Positions 45,129 through 54,422 of a stretch of 64,000 bases of DNA are shown here, piece by piece. Under the pieces are notes generated by a model. That model did not search any database, had not been told where the DNA came from, and was given only the letters and a program-made list of their open reading frames with translations. Numbering within the stretch: the stretch's first letter is position 1; every line of letters begins with the position of its first letter. The position numbers and the translations under genes are program-made. The DNA is from JBBEBE01 sp040882505 (GTDB taxonomy: Bacteria > Bacteroidota > Rhodothermia > Balneolales > Balneolaceae): contig JBBEBE010000006.1 in assembly GCA_040882505.1 (NCBI GenBank), forward strand, positions 69,675-133,674. The letters run 5' to 3'.

Positions 45129-45843
45129 GGCTTCGGGTATGACCGGATGCGTCCCGGGTCCAATAGGTCGCCAGGAGCCGCCATGGAAAATGCGATTCCA
45201 CCTGCCAGTCCTGCGGCAGGGCGAGTTGCAACTCCTCCGGGCGAAAGCTTCGTCGAATGGATGTGAGTCCGTCTTCGACAATAAACGAGTGGCGGAAGAG
45301 CAGGGGGGCGAGGGATCCAAAGAGAACGTATCCTGCCCGGCTTCTCTGAATGTCATTGAACAGAACCGTCCCGGTGGTCAGTTTCTCGGCTTCCAAGCAG
45401 AGCGCGTGTAGCTCGGAATCCTCTAAATGGTGGAGAAGGTGATTGGAGATGACCACGTCGAAGGTCTCTTCTTTCTGGACAAGATCGCCTGCTATGCCCT
45501 GAAGAAACCGGACATTCTCCGGTCGGGGTTGGGTTCGTGAGTACTGGAGCGCCCTCGGGTCCGGGTCAACCCCGGTGATGTGGACATCGATGGATGAGCG
45601 GACGGCCCATTCGGAGATGTTTCGGCAGAGATCGCCACCACCACAGCCGATATCGAGGATTCTCAACGGCCGGTCGGTCCGTGCGAGCGGAAGAATGCGT
45701 TTGTGAAAAAGAGCCTTCCAGCCGGTGAGAAGAAGGTTGAGCCGATGAAACTGGTCGTAGGTGCGAAAGAGGGTCTCCTGATCGCACGAGACGTTGTCCA
45801 TCTTTTCCGTCAACGCCGTATTTCGGGATTGCAACGAGATCAC
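45121..45843 (-). CDS. SAM-dependent methyltransferase (SrsB-like position)
   Basis: 240-residue class I methyltransferase: LRILDIGCGGGDL (motif I), DPDPRALQ acidic loop, and DVVISNHLLHHLED (motif IV). The start is GTG at 45843, giving a GTGA overlap with the type III PKS stop and a good AGGGGAG site 8 bases upstream; the frame could also open at TTG 45879. It lies between a type III PKS and a flavin monooxygenase, the gene order of srsABC, so it most likely methylates the resorcinol ring or a hydroxyl of the polyketide. Confidence 0.85.
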   Translation of the reverse strand: MISLQSRNTALTEKMDNVSCDQETLFRTYDQFHRLNLLLTGWKALFHKRILPLARTDRPLRILDIGCGGGDLCRNISEWAVRSSIDVHITGVDPDPRALQYSRTQPRPENVRFLQGIAGDLVQKEETFDVVISNHLLHHLEDSELHALCLEAEKLTTGTVLFNDIQRSRAGYVLFGSLAPLLFRHSFIVEDGLTSIRRSFRPEELQLALPQDWQVESHFPWRLLATYWTRDASGHTRSHA

Positions 45844-46952
45844 GAGGCGCTCTCCCCTGCTTGAATGCGTCGCATCCAACCGCTCTCGATGGTGAGCCCC
45901 GGACCGAAGGCGAGCGCGAGAAGATTGCCTCGCGGGGGAGCTGAATCGTCGGCAAGCATCTCTTTCAATACGAGAAGGGTGGTTACGCTACTCATGTTTC
46001 CGTACTGCTTGAGCACCGATCGTGAGTAGCCGAGCCGGTCCGGACCCAGCTCGAGCTCCTTCTCCATTCGATCCAGAATTCGTCGTCCACCCGGATGGAC
46101 CGCCCACAGGTCGATCTCGTCCATTTCGAGATCGAACCGGTTGAACAAGGGAGCCAAAAACGGGGAGAGGTTCTCGGACAGCAGGTCCGGAATATAGGTC
46201 GAAAGCACCATCCGGAAACCGGTATCCCCGATGGTCCAGGCCATCTCATTGGCTCCCTTCTTCGTGAGAATGGACGCAAAATCATTCAGTTTCAACACGG
46301 TGCCGGCGTCCGGTTTGGCTGCGGTCACGATCGCTCCGGCCGATCCATCCGCGAAGACAGAGGAGGAGATCAGATCGTCCGTATCGGTTCCGCCCTGAAA
46401 GTGCAGCGTGCAGAGCTCGGTGGAGACCACCATCACGGTGGCTTTGGGGTCTCCGGCACAGATCCGGGAGGCCATCTTGAGCCCGCTAATGGAGGCGTAG
46501 CACCCCATGAATCCGAGGTGGTAGCGTTCGGTCACCGCGGGGAGCCCCAATCCTTTGATCAGATCGTAATCCGGACCTGGTGCGTAAAAGCCGGTGCAGG
46601 AGATGGTGATCAGGTGCGTGATGGCGTCTGGATCCAGCCCGCTCTGATCCAGAAGGGCGTGCCCGGTGTTCAAAAACAGCTTTCGAGCGTTCTCTTCGTA
46701 GATCCGGTTCCGTTCACCAGTTGTGGGTGTTTGCGTTCCGTTCGCGGAGTAGAGGTCCTCTTCCCGGGAAGAGAGAAAGTTCCCGAGAACGGAGTAGCGG
46801 GATTCGATTCCGGAATGGGCATAGATTCGGTGAAGGATTCGTCGCTCCAGATCCGTTGTCGCAACCCGCTGCTGCATCTCTTCACGGATCTCCTCCTGCC
46901 GGTAGCGATGTTCGGGATGGGTGTTGGCAATATGTGTGATGTAACCGGCCAT
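45840..46952 (-). CDS. Type III polyketide synthase (alkylresorcinol/alkylpyrone type)
   Basis: 370 residues of the chalcone-synthase superfamily with the full triad: Cys151 in GFMGCYAS, His286 in AVHPGGRR, Asn319 in YGNMSS. The C-terminal GxxGPG-like loop reads AFGPGLTIE. It would extend a fatty acyl starter with malonyl-CoA to an alkylresorcinol or alkylpyrone; the acyl chain length cannot be told. ATG 46952 is chosen for GGAGG just upstream and the standard N-terminus; the open frame extends to 47054. It heads an operon with the methyltransferase and monooxygenase, overlapping by 4 and 8 bases. Confidence 0.92.
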   Translation of the reverse strand: MAGYITHIANTHPEHRYRQEEIREEMQQRVATTDLERRILHRIYAHSGIESRYSVLGNFLSSREEDLYSANGTQTPTTGERNRIYEENARKLFLNTGHALLDQSGLDPDAITHLITISCTGFYAPGPDYDLIKGLGLPAVTERYHLGFMGCYASISGLKMASRICAGDPKATVMVVSTELCTLHFQGGTDTDDLISSSVFADGSAGAIVTAAKPDAGTVLKLNDFASILTKKGANEMAWTIGDTGFRMVLSTYIPDLLSENLSPFLAPLFNRFDLEMDEIDLWAVHPGGRRILDRMEKELELGPDRLGYSRSVLKQYGNMSSVTTLLVLKEMLADDSAPPRGNLLALAFGPGLTIESGWMRRIQAGESAS

Positions 46953-47204
46953 GGACCTCCGTGAGCGAATGGACTGTTTGAATGCCCAACAAGGCTTCGG
47001 CGAGAATTCGTTCACGAGGCGTGGGGTTTCCGGTGCGCTGTATCCAGCATGCAATATACACCCGACAGCCTGGTTTTCCGTATTGTCCTGTTATGCTAGA
47101 ATAATCAAGACCTTACAAAATGTACCTTGAACCGTAAGATGGAACGAAGCCTGGAGTCAGATGGTTTTTTACAACATGGATTATAGCCGGACTGGATTAC
47201 CCAT

Positions 47205-48845
47205 ATGAAAGCATCGGATCTGTTTGTAAAAGCCCTTGAAAACGAGGGGGTCGAGTATATTTTTGCTGTTCCCGGAGAGGAGAACCTGGATCTTCTTGAC
47301 TCACTCAAAAACTCGAGTATACAGTTAATTGTTACGCGACATGAGCAGGGAGCCGGATTTATGGCCGCAACCTACGGGCGGCTGACCGGTAAACCGGGAG
47401 TCTGTCTGGCAACTTTGGGGCCGGGTGCCACCAACCTGATGACTCCGGGTGCCTATGCCCAATTGGGCGCCATGCCCATGATGATGATTACCGGCCAAAA
47501 ACCGATTAAAACCAGTAAACAGGCCCGATTCCAAATTCTGGACGTTGTGGACATGCTGCAGCCGATCACTAAATTTACCAAACAGATTGTGAACGGGAAT
47601 ACCATACCGTCACTGGTCCGCGAGAGTTTCCGTCTGGCGATGGAGGAGAGGCCGGGCGCGGTGCACCTGGAACTGCCCGAAGATATCGCCCGTGAAGAGA
47701 CGGACAGTTTTCTTTTCGAGGTAGTGAGGCATCATCGGCCAGATGCCAATGAAGGGGCGGTTCGGCAGGCCGTTGAGATGATAGAAAATGCGGAAAATCC
47801 ACTTCTCATGATTGGTGCCGGTGCCAATCGAAAGGACACAAGAGACGCATTAACAGAACTTATTGACCGCACGGGCATCTACTTTTTCTGCACCCAAATG
47901 GGCAAAGGCGTGATCGATGAACGGCATCCCCAGTACCTGGGCACCGCTGCACTCTCCGATCATGACTTTGTTCACCGGGCTATCGAAAAAGCGGATCTGA
48001 TCCTCAACGTGGGGCACGATACGGTCGAAAAGCCGCCATTTTATATGAAACCTGGCGGGAAAAAAGTGATTCATCTGAATTTCTCCCCTGCCGAGGTGGA
48101 TGCTGTCTATTTTCCGCAACTCAATTTGGTGGGGGATATACAGACCTCTGTTCAACATATCTGCAGCCATATCCGTGAGGATACGAATTGTGACTCCAGT
48201 TTTTTCCGGCAGATCAAGAAAGATGTCGACACGCATCTGAGCAAGTATTTCAAGGACACACGTTTCCCGATGTTGCCTCAGCGACTGGTCAGTATCCTGC
48301 GAGATACGCTCGCCGACGAGGATATCATTACACTCGATAACGGGATGTATAAAATCTGGTTTGCCCGGAACTACAAGTGTTATGCCCCCAATACTCTGTT
48401 GCTGGATAATGCGCTTGCAACCATGGGAGCCGGCCTGCCCTCGGCACTGCTTGCAAAGCTGATCCATCCCGACAAAAAAGTTGTGGCCGTCTGCGGAGAC
48501 GGTGGATTTATGATGAACTCACAGGAACTCGAGACGGCCGTTCGTAACAACTTGGATATTGTGGTGATCATTGTAAACGACAGCACCTACGGGATGATCA
48601 AATGGAAGCAGGAGGATATGGGGTTCGATTCATTCGGTCTCGATTTCAATAATCCCGATTTCGTAAGCTATGCCAGAAGTTACGGAGCTTCTGGATACCG
48701 GCCCGAGAGTGACAAGGAATTTCAGGAGACACTCGGTACCTGTTTGAACTCCAAAGGAGTCCATCTGATCGATTTACAGATTGACTACTCACTGAATCAC
48801 TCCATTTTGAATGTCCTGATCAAAGAGAAAGCACAAGCCTTATAA
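47205..48845 (+). CDS. Thiamine-diphosphate enzyme, acetolactate synthase-like
   Basis: 546 residues. ThDP-enzyme layout: PYR domain with catalytic Glu47 (TRHEQGAGFMA), the LGPGATNL box, a central domain, and PP domain with the cofactor motif GDGGFMMNSQELETA...NDSTYG. Closest in style to acetolactate synthases that work without a regulatory subunit; no small subunit gene follows. Instead an aldehyde dehydrogenase gene begins 10 bp later, so the pair probably forms one pathway in which the ThDP enzyme makes or removes a 2-oxo acid or aldehyde. Substrate remains open. Confidence 0.85.
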   Translation: MKASDLFVKALENEGVEYIFAVPGEENLDLLDSLKNSSIQLIVTRHEQGAGFMAATYGRLTGKPGVCLATLGPGATNLMTPGAYAQLGAMPMMMITGQKPIKTSKQARFQILDVVDMLQPITKFTKQIVNGNTIPSLVRESFRLAMEERPGAVHLELPEDIAREETDSFLFEVVRHHRPDANEGAVRQAVEMIENAENPLLMIGAGANRKDTRDALTELIDRTGIYFFCTQMGKGVIDERHPQYLGTAALSDHDFVHRAIEKADLILNVGHDTVEKPPFYMKPGGKKVIHLNFSPAEVDAVYFPQLNLVGDIQTSVQHICSHIREDTNCDSSFFRQIKKDVDTHLSKYFKDTRFPMLPQRLVSILRDTLADEDIITLDNGMYKIWFARNYKCYAPNTLLLDNALATMGAGLPSALLAKLIHPDKKVVAVCGDGGFMMNSQELETAVRNNLDIVVIIVNDSTYGMIKWKQEDMGFDSFGLDFNNPDFVSYARSYGASGYRPESDKEFQETLGTCLNSKGVHLIDLQIDYSLNHSILNVLIKEKAQAL

Positions 48846-48855
48846 ATCCATTCCC

Positions 48856-50241
48856 ATGTTGGAAATAGTATCCCCGTACGACCTGAGTCTGATAAAAAAA
48901 CTACCCATACAGTCTGGCGACGATGTGGAAAAAGCGCTAAAAACGGCCTATTCGCTGTTCCAGGATCCGTCCAGCTGGATAAAGCCGCACAGGCGAATCG
49001 CTATATTGGAAAAAGCTGCCGAACTAGTGGAAAGCCGGGTCGAGGAGTTGACGAGAACCGCAGCCGCTGAAGGTGGTAAACCGTATCGTGACTCCAGGGT
49101 CGAAGTTCTGCGTGCCGTCAGCGGTATCAAAGTGGCAGCAGCGGAAATCGCACAACTCAAAGGGGAGCAGGTCCCGATGGGTCTCACCGAGGCCTCTGAA
49201 AACAGGATTGCATTCACGACACGGGAACCAATTGGGGTTGTCGCGGCTGTAAGCGCCTTCAATCACCCGCTTAATCTGATTGTTCACCAGGTCGTAACAG
49301 CCTTTGCTGCAGGATGTCCGGTGATTGTGAAACCGGCGCGTACGACTCCGTTGTCGTGTCTGGCGCTGGTCGATATCCTGAAAGAAGCCGACTGTCCTGA
49401 CGGCTGGATTCAACCATTGATCTGTTCCAATGAGGACACCGAGAAACTGGTGACCGACAAGCGAATCAACTTTCTTACGTTTATTGGTTCAGCCAAAGTG
49501 GGATGGTACCTGCGGTCGAAACTGGCACCCGGAACACGCTGCGCTCTCGAACACGGCGGTTCGGCACCTGTCATCGTTGAGGGTGATGCGGATGTTGATA
49601 CCCTGTTGCCGCTTCTGGCAAAAGGCGGGTTCTACCATGCCGGTCAGGTGTGTGTTTCGGTTCAGCGGATTTTCGCCCAAGAAGAGATCGCAGTTGATCT
49701 TGCCGGAAAACTTGCCCGATTGGCCGAAGAATTGACCGTGGGGAACCCGCTCGATGAGACCACCGACGTTGGCCCGTTAATCACGCCCGGAGAGGTGGAT
49801 CGGGTAGAAGAGTGGGTCCATGAAGCGGTTGAGCAGGGGGCCGAACTGATTTGCGGGGGCAAACGGATTTCAGACACCTGTTTTGAACCGACGGTGTTGT
49901 TGAATCCGCCGAGAGACGCACGCGTCTCCAGGCAGGAGATCTTCGGCCCGGTGGTCTGTGTCTACTCCTTTACGGACAGGGACAGAGCGATTGATCAGGC
50001 CAACGAATTGGATCTCCATTTCCAGGCATCTGTGTTCACGAAAGATCTCGATCGTGCATTGGATTCCGTAAAAAGGCTAAACGCGACGGCCGTGATGGTG
50101 AACGACCATACCGCTTTCCGGGCAGACTGGATGCCCTTTGGTGGCAGGGACGAATCCGGCATTGGCTTGGGAGGGATTTCTCACTCCATGCGCGATATGA
50201 CCCGAGAGAAATTGATGGTGATCAAGAGTAGTGTGTTGTAA
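48856..50241 (+). CDS. NAD(P)-dependent aldehyde dehydrogenase
   Basis: 461 residues of the ALDH superfamily. N-terminal PIGVVAAVSAFNHP, catalytic base in LEHGGSAP, nucleophile Cys266 in GQVCVSVQR, and EIFGPVVCVY near the C-terminus are all intact. Slightly shorter than the usual 480-500. It follows the acetolactate-synthase-like gene by 10 bp and is presumably cotranscribed, oxidising an aldehyde produced by or related to that enzyme. The exact aldehyde is unknown. Confidence 0.9.
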   Translation: MLEIVSPYDLSLIKKLPIQSGDDVEKALKTAYSLFQDPSSWIKPHRRIAILEKAAELVESRVEELTRTAAAEGGKPYRDSRVEVLRAVSGIKVAAAEIAQLKGEQVPMGLTEASENRIAFTTREPIGVVAAVSAFNHPLNLIVHQVVTAFAAGCPVIVKPARTTPLSCLALVDILKEADCPDGWIQPLICSNEDTEKLVTDKRINFLTFIGSAKVGWYLRSKLAPGTRCALEHGGSAPVIVEGDADVDTLLPLLAKGGFYHAGQVCVSVQRIFAQEEIAVDLAGKLARLAEELTVGNPLDETTDVGPLITPGEVDRVEEWVHEAVEQGAELICGGKRISDTCFEPTVLLNPPRDARVSRQEIFGPVVCVYSFTDRDRAIDQANELDLHFQASVFTKDLDRALDSVKRLNATAVMVNDHTAFRADWMPFGGRDESGIGLGGISHSMRDMTREKLMVIKSSVL

Positions 50242-50328
50242 TGGTTTGACCGTTCAGCTTCACCGGATGTCGGAAACAAACGGCCACCGGAGGCGTTAAT
50301 GGTACGATGACCTTGAATCAGGACCGTC

Positions 50329-51393
50329 ATGGATTGGAATCAATCAAATATCGCTATGAAGCATTCAGTACCGGGTTTTCTGTATTTCGTTTGTTTATCG
50401 GTCATTCTGGGGGTAGTCGTTACCGGGTGCTCCGACAGCGTGGATAGTAGCAGCAGCGGGGAGATCGATCTCTATCTGCTCGATGCGCGAACCGAGCTAC
50501 CCTCGAAAGTACGGCTCTTTTTACAGGTGGATGTGAGTGAACTGGATCACCTCTCGGTACTGGACGAACCTGAATTCGAGATTTACGAGAATAGTGCTCG
50601 TATTTCTGAGCTGGAGTCGAGGGCACAGGTACGTAAAGAGCCGGGAGAGTTTCTCTACAGTTCACTTCTACTGTTGGATCTGAGCGGCAGTATTCTCAAC
50701 AACCAAGATCTTCCGCCTCTAAAAGCCGCCGCCGCATCGTTTGCCGAGAGAGCTCTTCCGCCAGAGGGGGACGGGCTGCACGGCACCCGAGAGATGGCTG
50801 TCTACTGGTTCGACGGGGCGGGGGAGATCCATCAGCTCATTTCGTTTACCAGTGATCGGGAGCGTGTACTCGGGGCGATCGAATCGATCGATGAATCGAT
50901 TAGTGACGATATGTCGACCAATCTGAATGGCGCGGTCGTGGCAGGTTTGGCCAGGATTGAGACCCGTTTGCAGCAGGTGGCCACGGATTCGGCCACGGCT
51001 ACCGCCGGTTCGGTGGTGATCTTTACCGACGGTACGGATCAGGCAGCGAGGGTCAGCGAATCGGAAGCACTGGAGGCGGTTCGGACAGCTGACAGGGATA
51101 AGGCGATCTTCACGATTGGTTTGGGTGGTGAGATCGACGAGGATGTTCTCTCACAGTTCGGGAAGAACGGCTTCGAGATGGCCTCGGACAGTCTGGAGCT
51201 CGAGGATTCGTTTCTGGCGATTGCCGACCGTTTGGAGCGGGAGGCTGGTTCCTACTATGTGTTGGAGTACTGTTCGCCGAAACGCGCAGGCAGCCATTCG
51301 CTGCGCCTGGTGGCCATGTATGACGAGCTCCATGGGAGCTTGAGTACCAACTTCTCTGCCGAAGGGTTTACCGGGGGGTGTTCGATCGACTGA
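50329..51393 (+). CDS. von Willebrand factor A domain lipoprotein
   Basis: 354 residues. The signal peptide has a lipobox (VVTGC, Cys34). A small N-terminal beta domain precedes a VWA domain (about 105-320) with an intact metal-ion-dependent adhesion site: DLSGS (117-121), Thr in DDMSTNLNG, and Asp in FTDGTD. VWA domains bind proteins through a metal. Its partner is not apparent from neighbours (aldehyde dehydrogenase upstream, hydrolase downstream). ATG 50329 has AGGA upstream; ATG 50356 would still give the signal peptide. Confidence 0.82.
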   Translation: MDWNQSNIAMKHSVPGFLYFVCLSVILGVVVTGCSDSVDSSSSGEIDLYLLDARTELPSKVRLFLQVDVSELDHLSVLDEPEFEIYENSARISELESRAQVRKEPGEFLYSSLLLLDLSGSILNNQDLPPLKAAAASFAERALPPEGDGLHGTREMAVYWFDGAGEIHQLISFTSDRERVLGAIESIDESISDDMSTNLNGAVVAGLARIETRLQQVATDSATATAGSVVIFTDGTDQAARVSESEALEAVRTADRDKAIFTIGLGGEIDEDVLSQFGKNGFEMASDSLELEDSFLAIADRLEREAGSYYVLEYCSPKRAGSHSLRLVAMYDELHGSLSTNFSAEGFTGGCSID

Positions 51394-51451
51394 GAGGAAT
51401 CTGATCATTTGAGTACATTCAGGCTCAGGACGAAGCCGGATTGTCAACAGA

Positions 51452-53896
51452 TTGAACACCTTGAATCCAAAGAACGCACATCAAACCCCTACCTCTAGGA
51501 TCCTCTTCCTTCCATGGATCCTGCTCCTCTGCGTGGATGTAGCAATGGCGAACCCGCAGCAGGCACCATCGACCTTGCCGGGAACGCAACCGCTCATTTG
51601 GCCGGAGACCCAAGATGCAGACATGGCCGACAGGCTCATGGACGGTGCCCACCATTTTGTGGATCGCCAGATCGAAACGGCCATTACGCGCCGCCAGCGT
51701 CATTGGAACCCCGATATCTCAAATGGCCCCTCCGCCTACGAGGCGTCCATCGAATCCAATCGAGACGCATTCCGGACGTTGATCGGCGTCGTGGATGAAC
51801 GGGCCGAACCGCTCATGCAGCGGATCGGAGACGAGTACAACCCGGCCGAGGTGGCGTCGACGGAGACCTACCGGGTCTATCAGGTCCGCTGGAAGGTGCT
51901 CTCGACACCGGGCACGGGCGGTGGCGTATGGGGCGAGGGCTTGTTGGTGGAGCCACGGGGCGAAACGGTCGGGCACGCCGTTGTGCTACCCGATGCCGAT
52001 CAGACCCCCGAGCAGATGATTGGCCTGGCTGAGGGCCTCTCCCCTGAGTCGCGAACCGCACGCCGATTGGCCGAAACGGGCTATACCCTTGTGATCCCAA
52101 CCTTGATCAACCGCCAGCAACTCGATGCCTCTCTTTTGGAACTCGGGCCCGAGGCGACGCGACGACTGGACCGCCAGGATCAGACCTACCGTGAGTGGCT
52201 CTACCGGCAGGCCTATCACATGGGCCGGCACGTGATTGGCTATGAGGTGCAGAAGGTGCTGGCGGCTGTCGACTGGCTCCAGAAGCGCGGCGGCCCTGAA
52301 GCAAGCATCGGCGTGACGGGTTATGGCGAGGGCGGGCTCATCGCCTTTTATGCGGCCGCCGCCGATCCGGCGATTGACGCTGTTTTGGTGAGCGGCTATT
52401 TCGACTCGCGCGAGGATACATGGACCGAGCCGGTCTATCGCAATGGTTGGGGGCTTTTGGAACGCTTTGGCGATGCAGAAATCGCCTCTCTCATCGCTCC
52501 GCGCGGTCTGGTCGTCGAGCACAGCCCCGTTACCGAGATCACCGGTCATAAGGGGGTGATTCGCACCAGCCCATTCGAGAGGGTTCGCGCCGAGTTCAGG
52601 CGAATCGACTCGTTTGTATCCAGCGACGTCCAACCGCGAACATTGGTGCATGGAGCAAGCGGCGAGCCGGTCGGTCCGGGCTCGACCAACGCGCTGCGGG
52701 CCTTTTCCGGGTTGCTCACCGGCCATGCGGGCCGTCTCGACCTTGACTCGAATCGGGCGAGCGAATTACTGGTTGACCGGCGCGAGACCTTTGACCCCGA
52801 CGAGAGGCACCTTCGACAGGTCCTGCAGATCCACTCCCATGTTCAGATGCTCGTTCGCAACTCCGTTCACGTGCGGGACGCCTACTTCGGTCACTCCGTC
52901 CTTCCGGAGCTGGACGATTTGAGTTGGTCGACCCAGCCGGTGCACGAGACGCTGGATCCGGAGACGTTCATCGAAGAGTGCCGGCGCTACCGGGATGAAT
53001 TCGACCAAAATGTTCAGGGCCGATTCGATGAGCCGCTCCTACCGGCCAATCCCCGAACTCGTCTCACATACGAAGAGGAGGGGTGGGTCGGCTATGACGT
53101 GGTTCTGGACGTGTTTGGGGATCTGGACGCTTGGGGTGTGCTGATGCTGCCTCGCGACCTGAAACCGAATGAGATGCGTCCGGTCGTGGTGGTCCAGCAC
53201 GGACGCAACAGCGTGCCTGAATATCTGATTGCGGAAGATCGCCCCGCCTATGGCAGAACGCCTGTGAAACTGGTCGAGAGAGGGTTCATCGTCTTTGTGC
53301 CACACAACCTCTACCGAAACGAATTCCGCTACCGGCCGCTCAATCGAAAGGCCAACACGGTGAAAGCGACGCTCTACTCCTTTTTGGTTCACCAGCACGA
53401 TCAGATTCTGCGCTGGCTCAACGAACAGGCGTTTGTCGATGGGGAGCGGATCGGATTTTACGGTCTGAGTTTCGGCGGCGAGACGGCTCTGCGTGTACCG
53501 TCCATCTTGGAGGGCTATGCGCTGTCGATCAGTTCGGGGTATTTCAATCAGTGGGCGCGCAAGGTTGCCGGCACGGAATCTCCCTTCAGCTACCTCTTCA
53601 CCGACGAGTGGGAGGTTCCGGTCTTCAACGCAGGGCATACCTTTGACCATGCGGAGCTGGCGTACCTGATGGCTCCACGGCCGTTTATGGTTGAACGCGG
53701 TCATTACGATCACGTGGCCGAGGACAGCTGGGTTGCTCACGAGTATGCCCGGGTCCGCCGCCTCTATGCACTGCTCGGTCTCGCCGACCGTACGGAAATC
53801 GAATTCTTCCAGGGCGGCCACAGCATGCGCCTTGAAGGCGCCTTGGACTTTCTCCACAACCATCTGGATTGGCCGACTCCGGACGAATCGCCCTGA
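51452..53896 (+). CDS. Secreted protein with two tandem alpha/beta hydrolase domains, the first lacking its nucleophile
   Basis: About 814 residues. A hydrophobic signal (ILFLPWILLLCVDVAMA) precedes two dienelactone-hydrolase/acetyl-xylan-esterase-like domains. In domain 1 (about 140-440) the nucleophile elbow reads GYGEGG, with Gly292 where Ser is expected, so it is probably inactive. In domain 2 (about 560-810) the elbow GLSFGG has Ser673, and HSMRLEGALDFL near the end supplies a likely catalytic His. No ATG opens the signal peptide; TTG at 51452 (or 51461) is the best start. It may act on carbohydrate esters, but that is a guess. Confidence 0.75.
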   Translation: MNTLNPKNAHQTPTSRILFLPWILLLCVDVAMANPQQAPSTLPGTQPLIWPETQDADMADRLMDGAHHFVDRQIETAITRRQRHWNPDISNGPSAYEASIESNRDAFRTLIGVVDERAEPLMQRIGDEYNPAEVASTETYRVYQVRWKVLSTPGTGGGVWGEGLLVEPRGETVGHAVVLPDADQTPEQMIGLAEGLSPESRTARRLAETGYTLVIPTLINRQQLDASLLELGPEATRRLDRQDQTYREWLYRQAYHMGRHVIGYEVQKVLAAVDWLQKRGGPEASIGVTGYGEGGLIAFYAAAADPAIDAVLVSGYFDSREDTWTEPVYRNGWGLLERFGDAEIASLIAPRGLVVEHSPVTEITGHKGVIRTSPFERVRAEFRRIDSFVSSDVQPRTLVHGASGEPVGPGSTNALRAFSGLLTGHAGRLDLDSNRASELLVDRRETFDPDERHLRQVLQIHSHVQMLVRNSVHVRDAYFGHSVLPELDDLSWSTQPVHETLDPETFIEECRRYRDEFDQNVQGRFDEPLLPANPRTRLTYEEEGWVGYDVVLDVFGDLDAWGVLMLPRDLKPNEMRPVVVVQHGRNSVPEYLIAEDRPAYGRTPVKLVERGFIVFVPHNLYRNEFRYRPLNRKANTVKATLYSFLVHQHDQILRWLNEQAFVDGERIGFYGLSFGGETALRVPSILEGYALSISSGYFNQWARKVAGTESPFSYLFTDEWEVPVFNAGHTFDHAELAYLMAPRPFMVERGHYDHVAEDSWVAHEYARVRRLYALLGLADRTEIEFFQGGHSMRLEGALDFLHNHLDWPTPDESP

Positions 53897-53910
53897 CGTT
53901 GTTGGCTGTC

Positions 53911-53960
53911 ATCCACTTTTACATTAAAGCATGCCATTATCGTTCAATGGATAAGTGGAT
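53911..53960. repeat. Inverted repeat between convergent genes
   Basis: ATCCACTT at 53911-53918 and AAGTGGAT at 53953-53960 are perfect 8-base complements around 34 bases. It lies between the stops of the hydrolase and the SecB-like gene. It may form a weak bidirectional terminator, but the loop is long and no T-run is obvious. Confidence 0.35.
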
Positions 53961-53972
53961 TAAGGGGCAAGC

Positions 53973-54422
53973 TTATTCATCCGAATCCAATTCAATCTTC
54001 ACATCTTCCTGTATCAACTCTGTAAGATTGATCGGAGGAATAATGTAATCTCTGAATGGAGTCTCTTTCGTTTTCTCATGGAGAATGCCACGAGTCGTCC
54101 CAACAGTAATTACTGCCATATGTGATGCAAAGCCTTTCGGAATGACAAGTGATTCACCTTTATTATCCAGTAGAGAATCCCACGCTTCATCTTGTAGTTG
54201 AAAACTGCAGGTAGCCGAGATTACCAGAAATGGTTTCTCATTCTGCTCAAACTGAAACTTCACTATGGCTCCCAGAACCTTTTTCTCCTTCTCGTGACCA
54301 AAGTTGATGAATGTCCCCATCCTTACTTTTTCGCCGTCTGTATAGCTGTCCTCAAGTGTGGCGAATTCATTGGTGGAGATATCAACCAATTGGAAGCTAA
54401 GGGCAAGTTCTTCTCTCTTCAT
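53973..54422 (-). CDS. SecB-like chaperone candidate, third gene of a TAC-type operon
   Basis: 149 residues, the size of SecB (about 155). Pattern resemblance: an N-terminal strand [12 protein letters not shown], a central [23 protein letters not shown] strand pair, then the helix-loop ending [10 protein letters not shown]...[14 protein letters not shown], which matches the SecB/Rv1957 style (a PY/IRE-type helix, then L-P-x-I/V-N-L-x-x-L). This is pattern recognition without an alignment. Its ATG overlaps the stop of the XRE-type antitoxin (ATGA). In Mycobacterium tuberculosis a SecB-like chaperone stabilises the HigA1 antitoxin, and in E. coli CmdTAC it triggers an anti-phage toxin. Clearly AT-rich compared with flanking genes. 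Confidence 0.55.
   Translation of the reverse strand: MKREELALSFQLVDISTNEFATLEDSYTDGEKVRMGTFINFGHEKEKKVLGAIVKFQFEQNEKPFLVISATCSFQLQDEAWDSLLDNKGESLVIPKGFASHMAVITVGTTRGILHEKTKETPFRDYIIPPINLTELIQEDVKIELDSDE

Noticed and set aside
53911..53960. Inverted repeat as a definite transcription terminator
   Set aside because: The 34-base gap between the arms and lack of a T-run make it unconvincing; listed only as a repeat.
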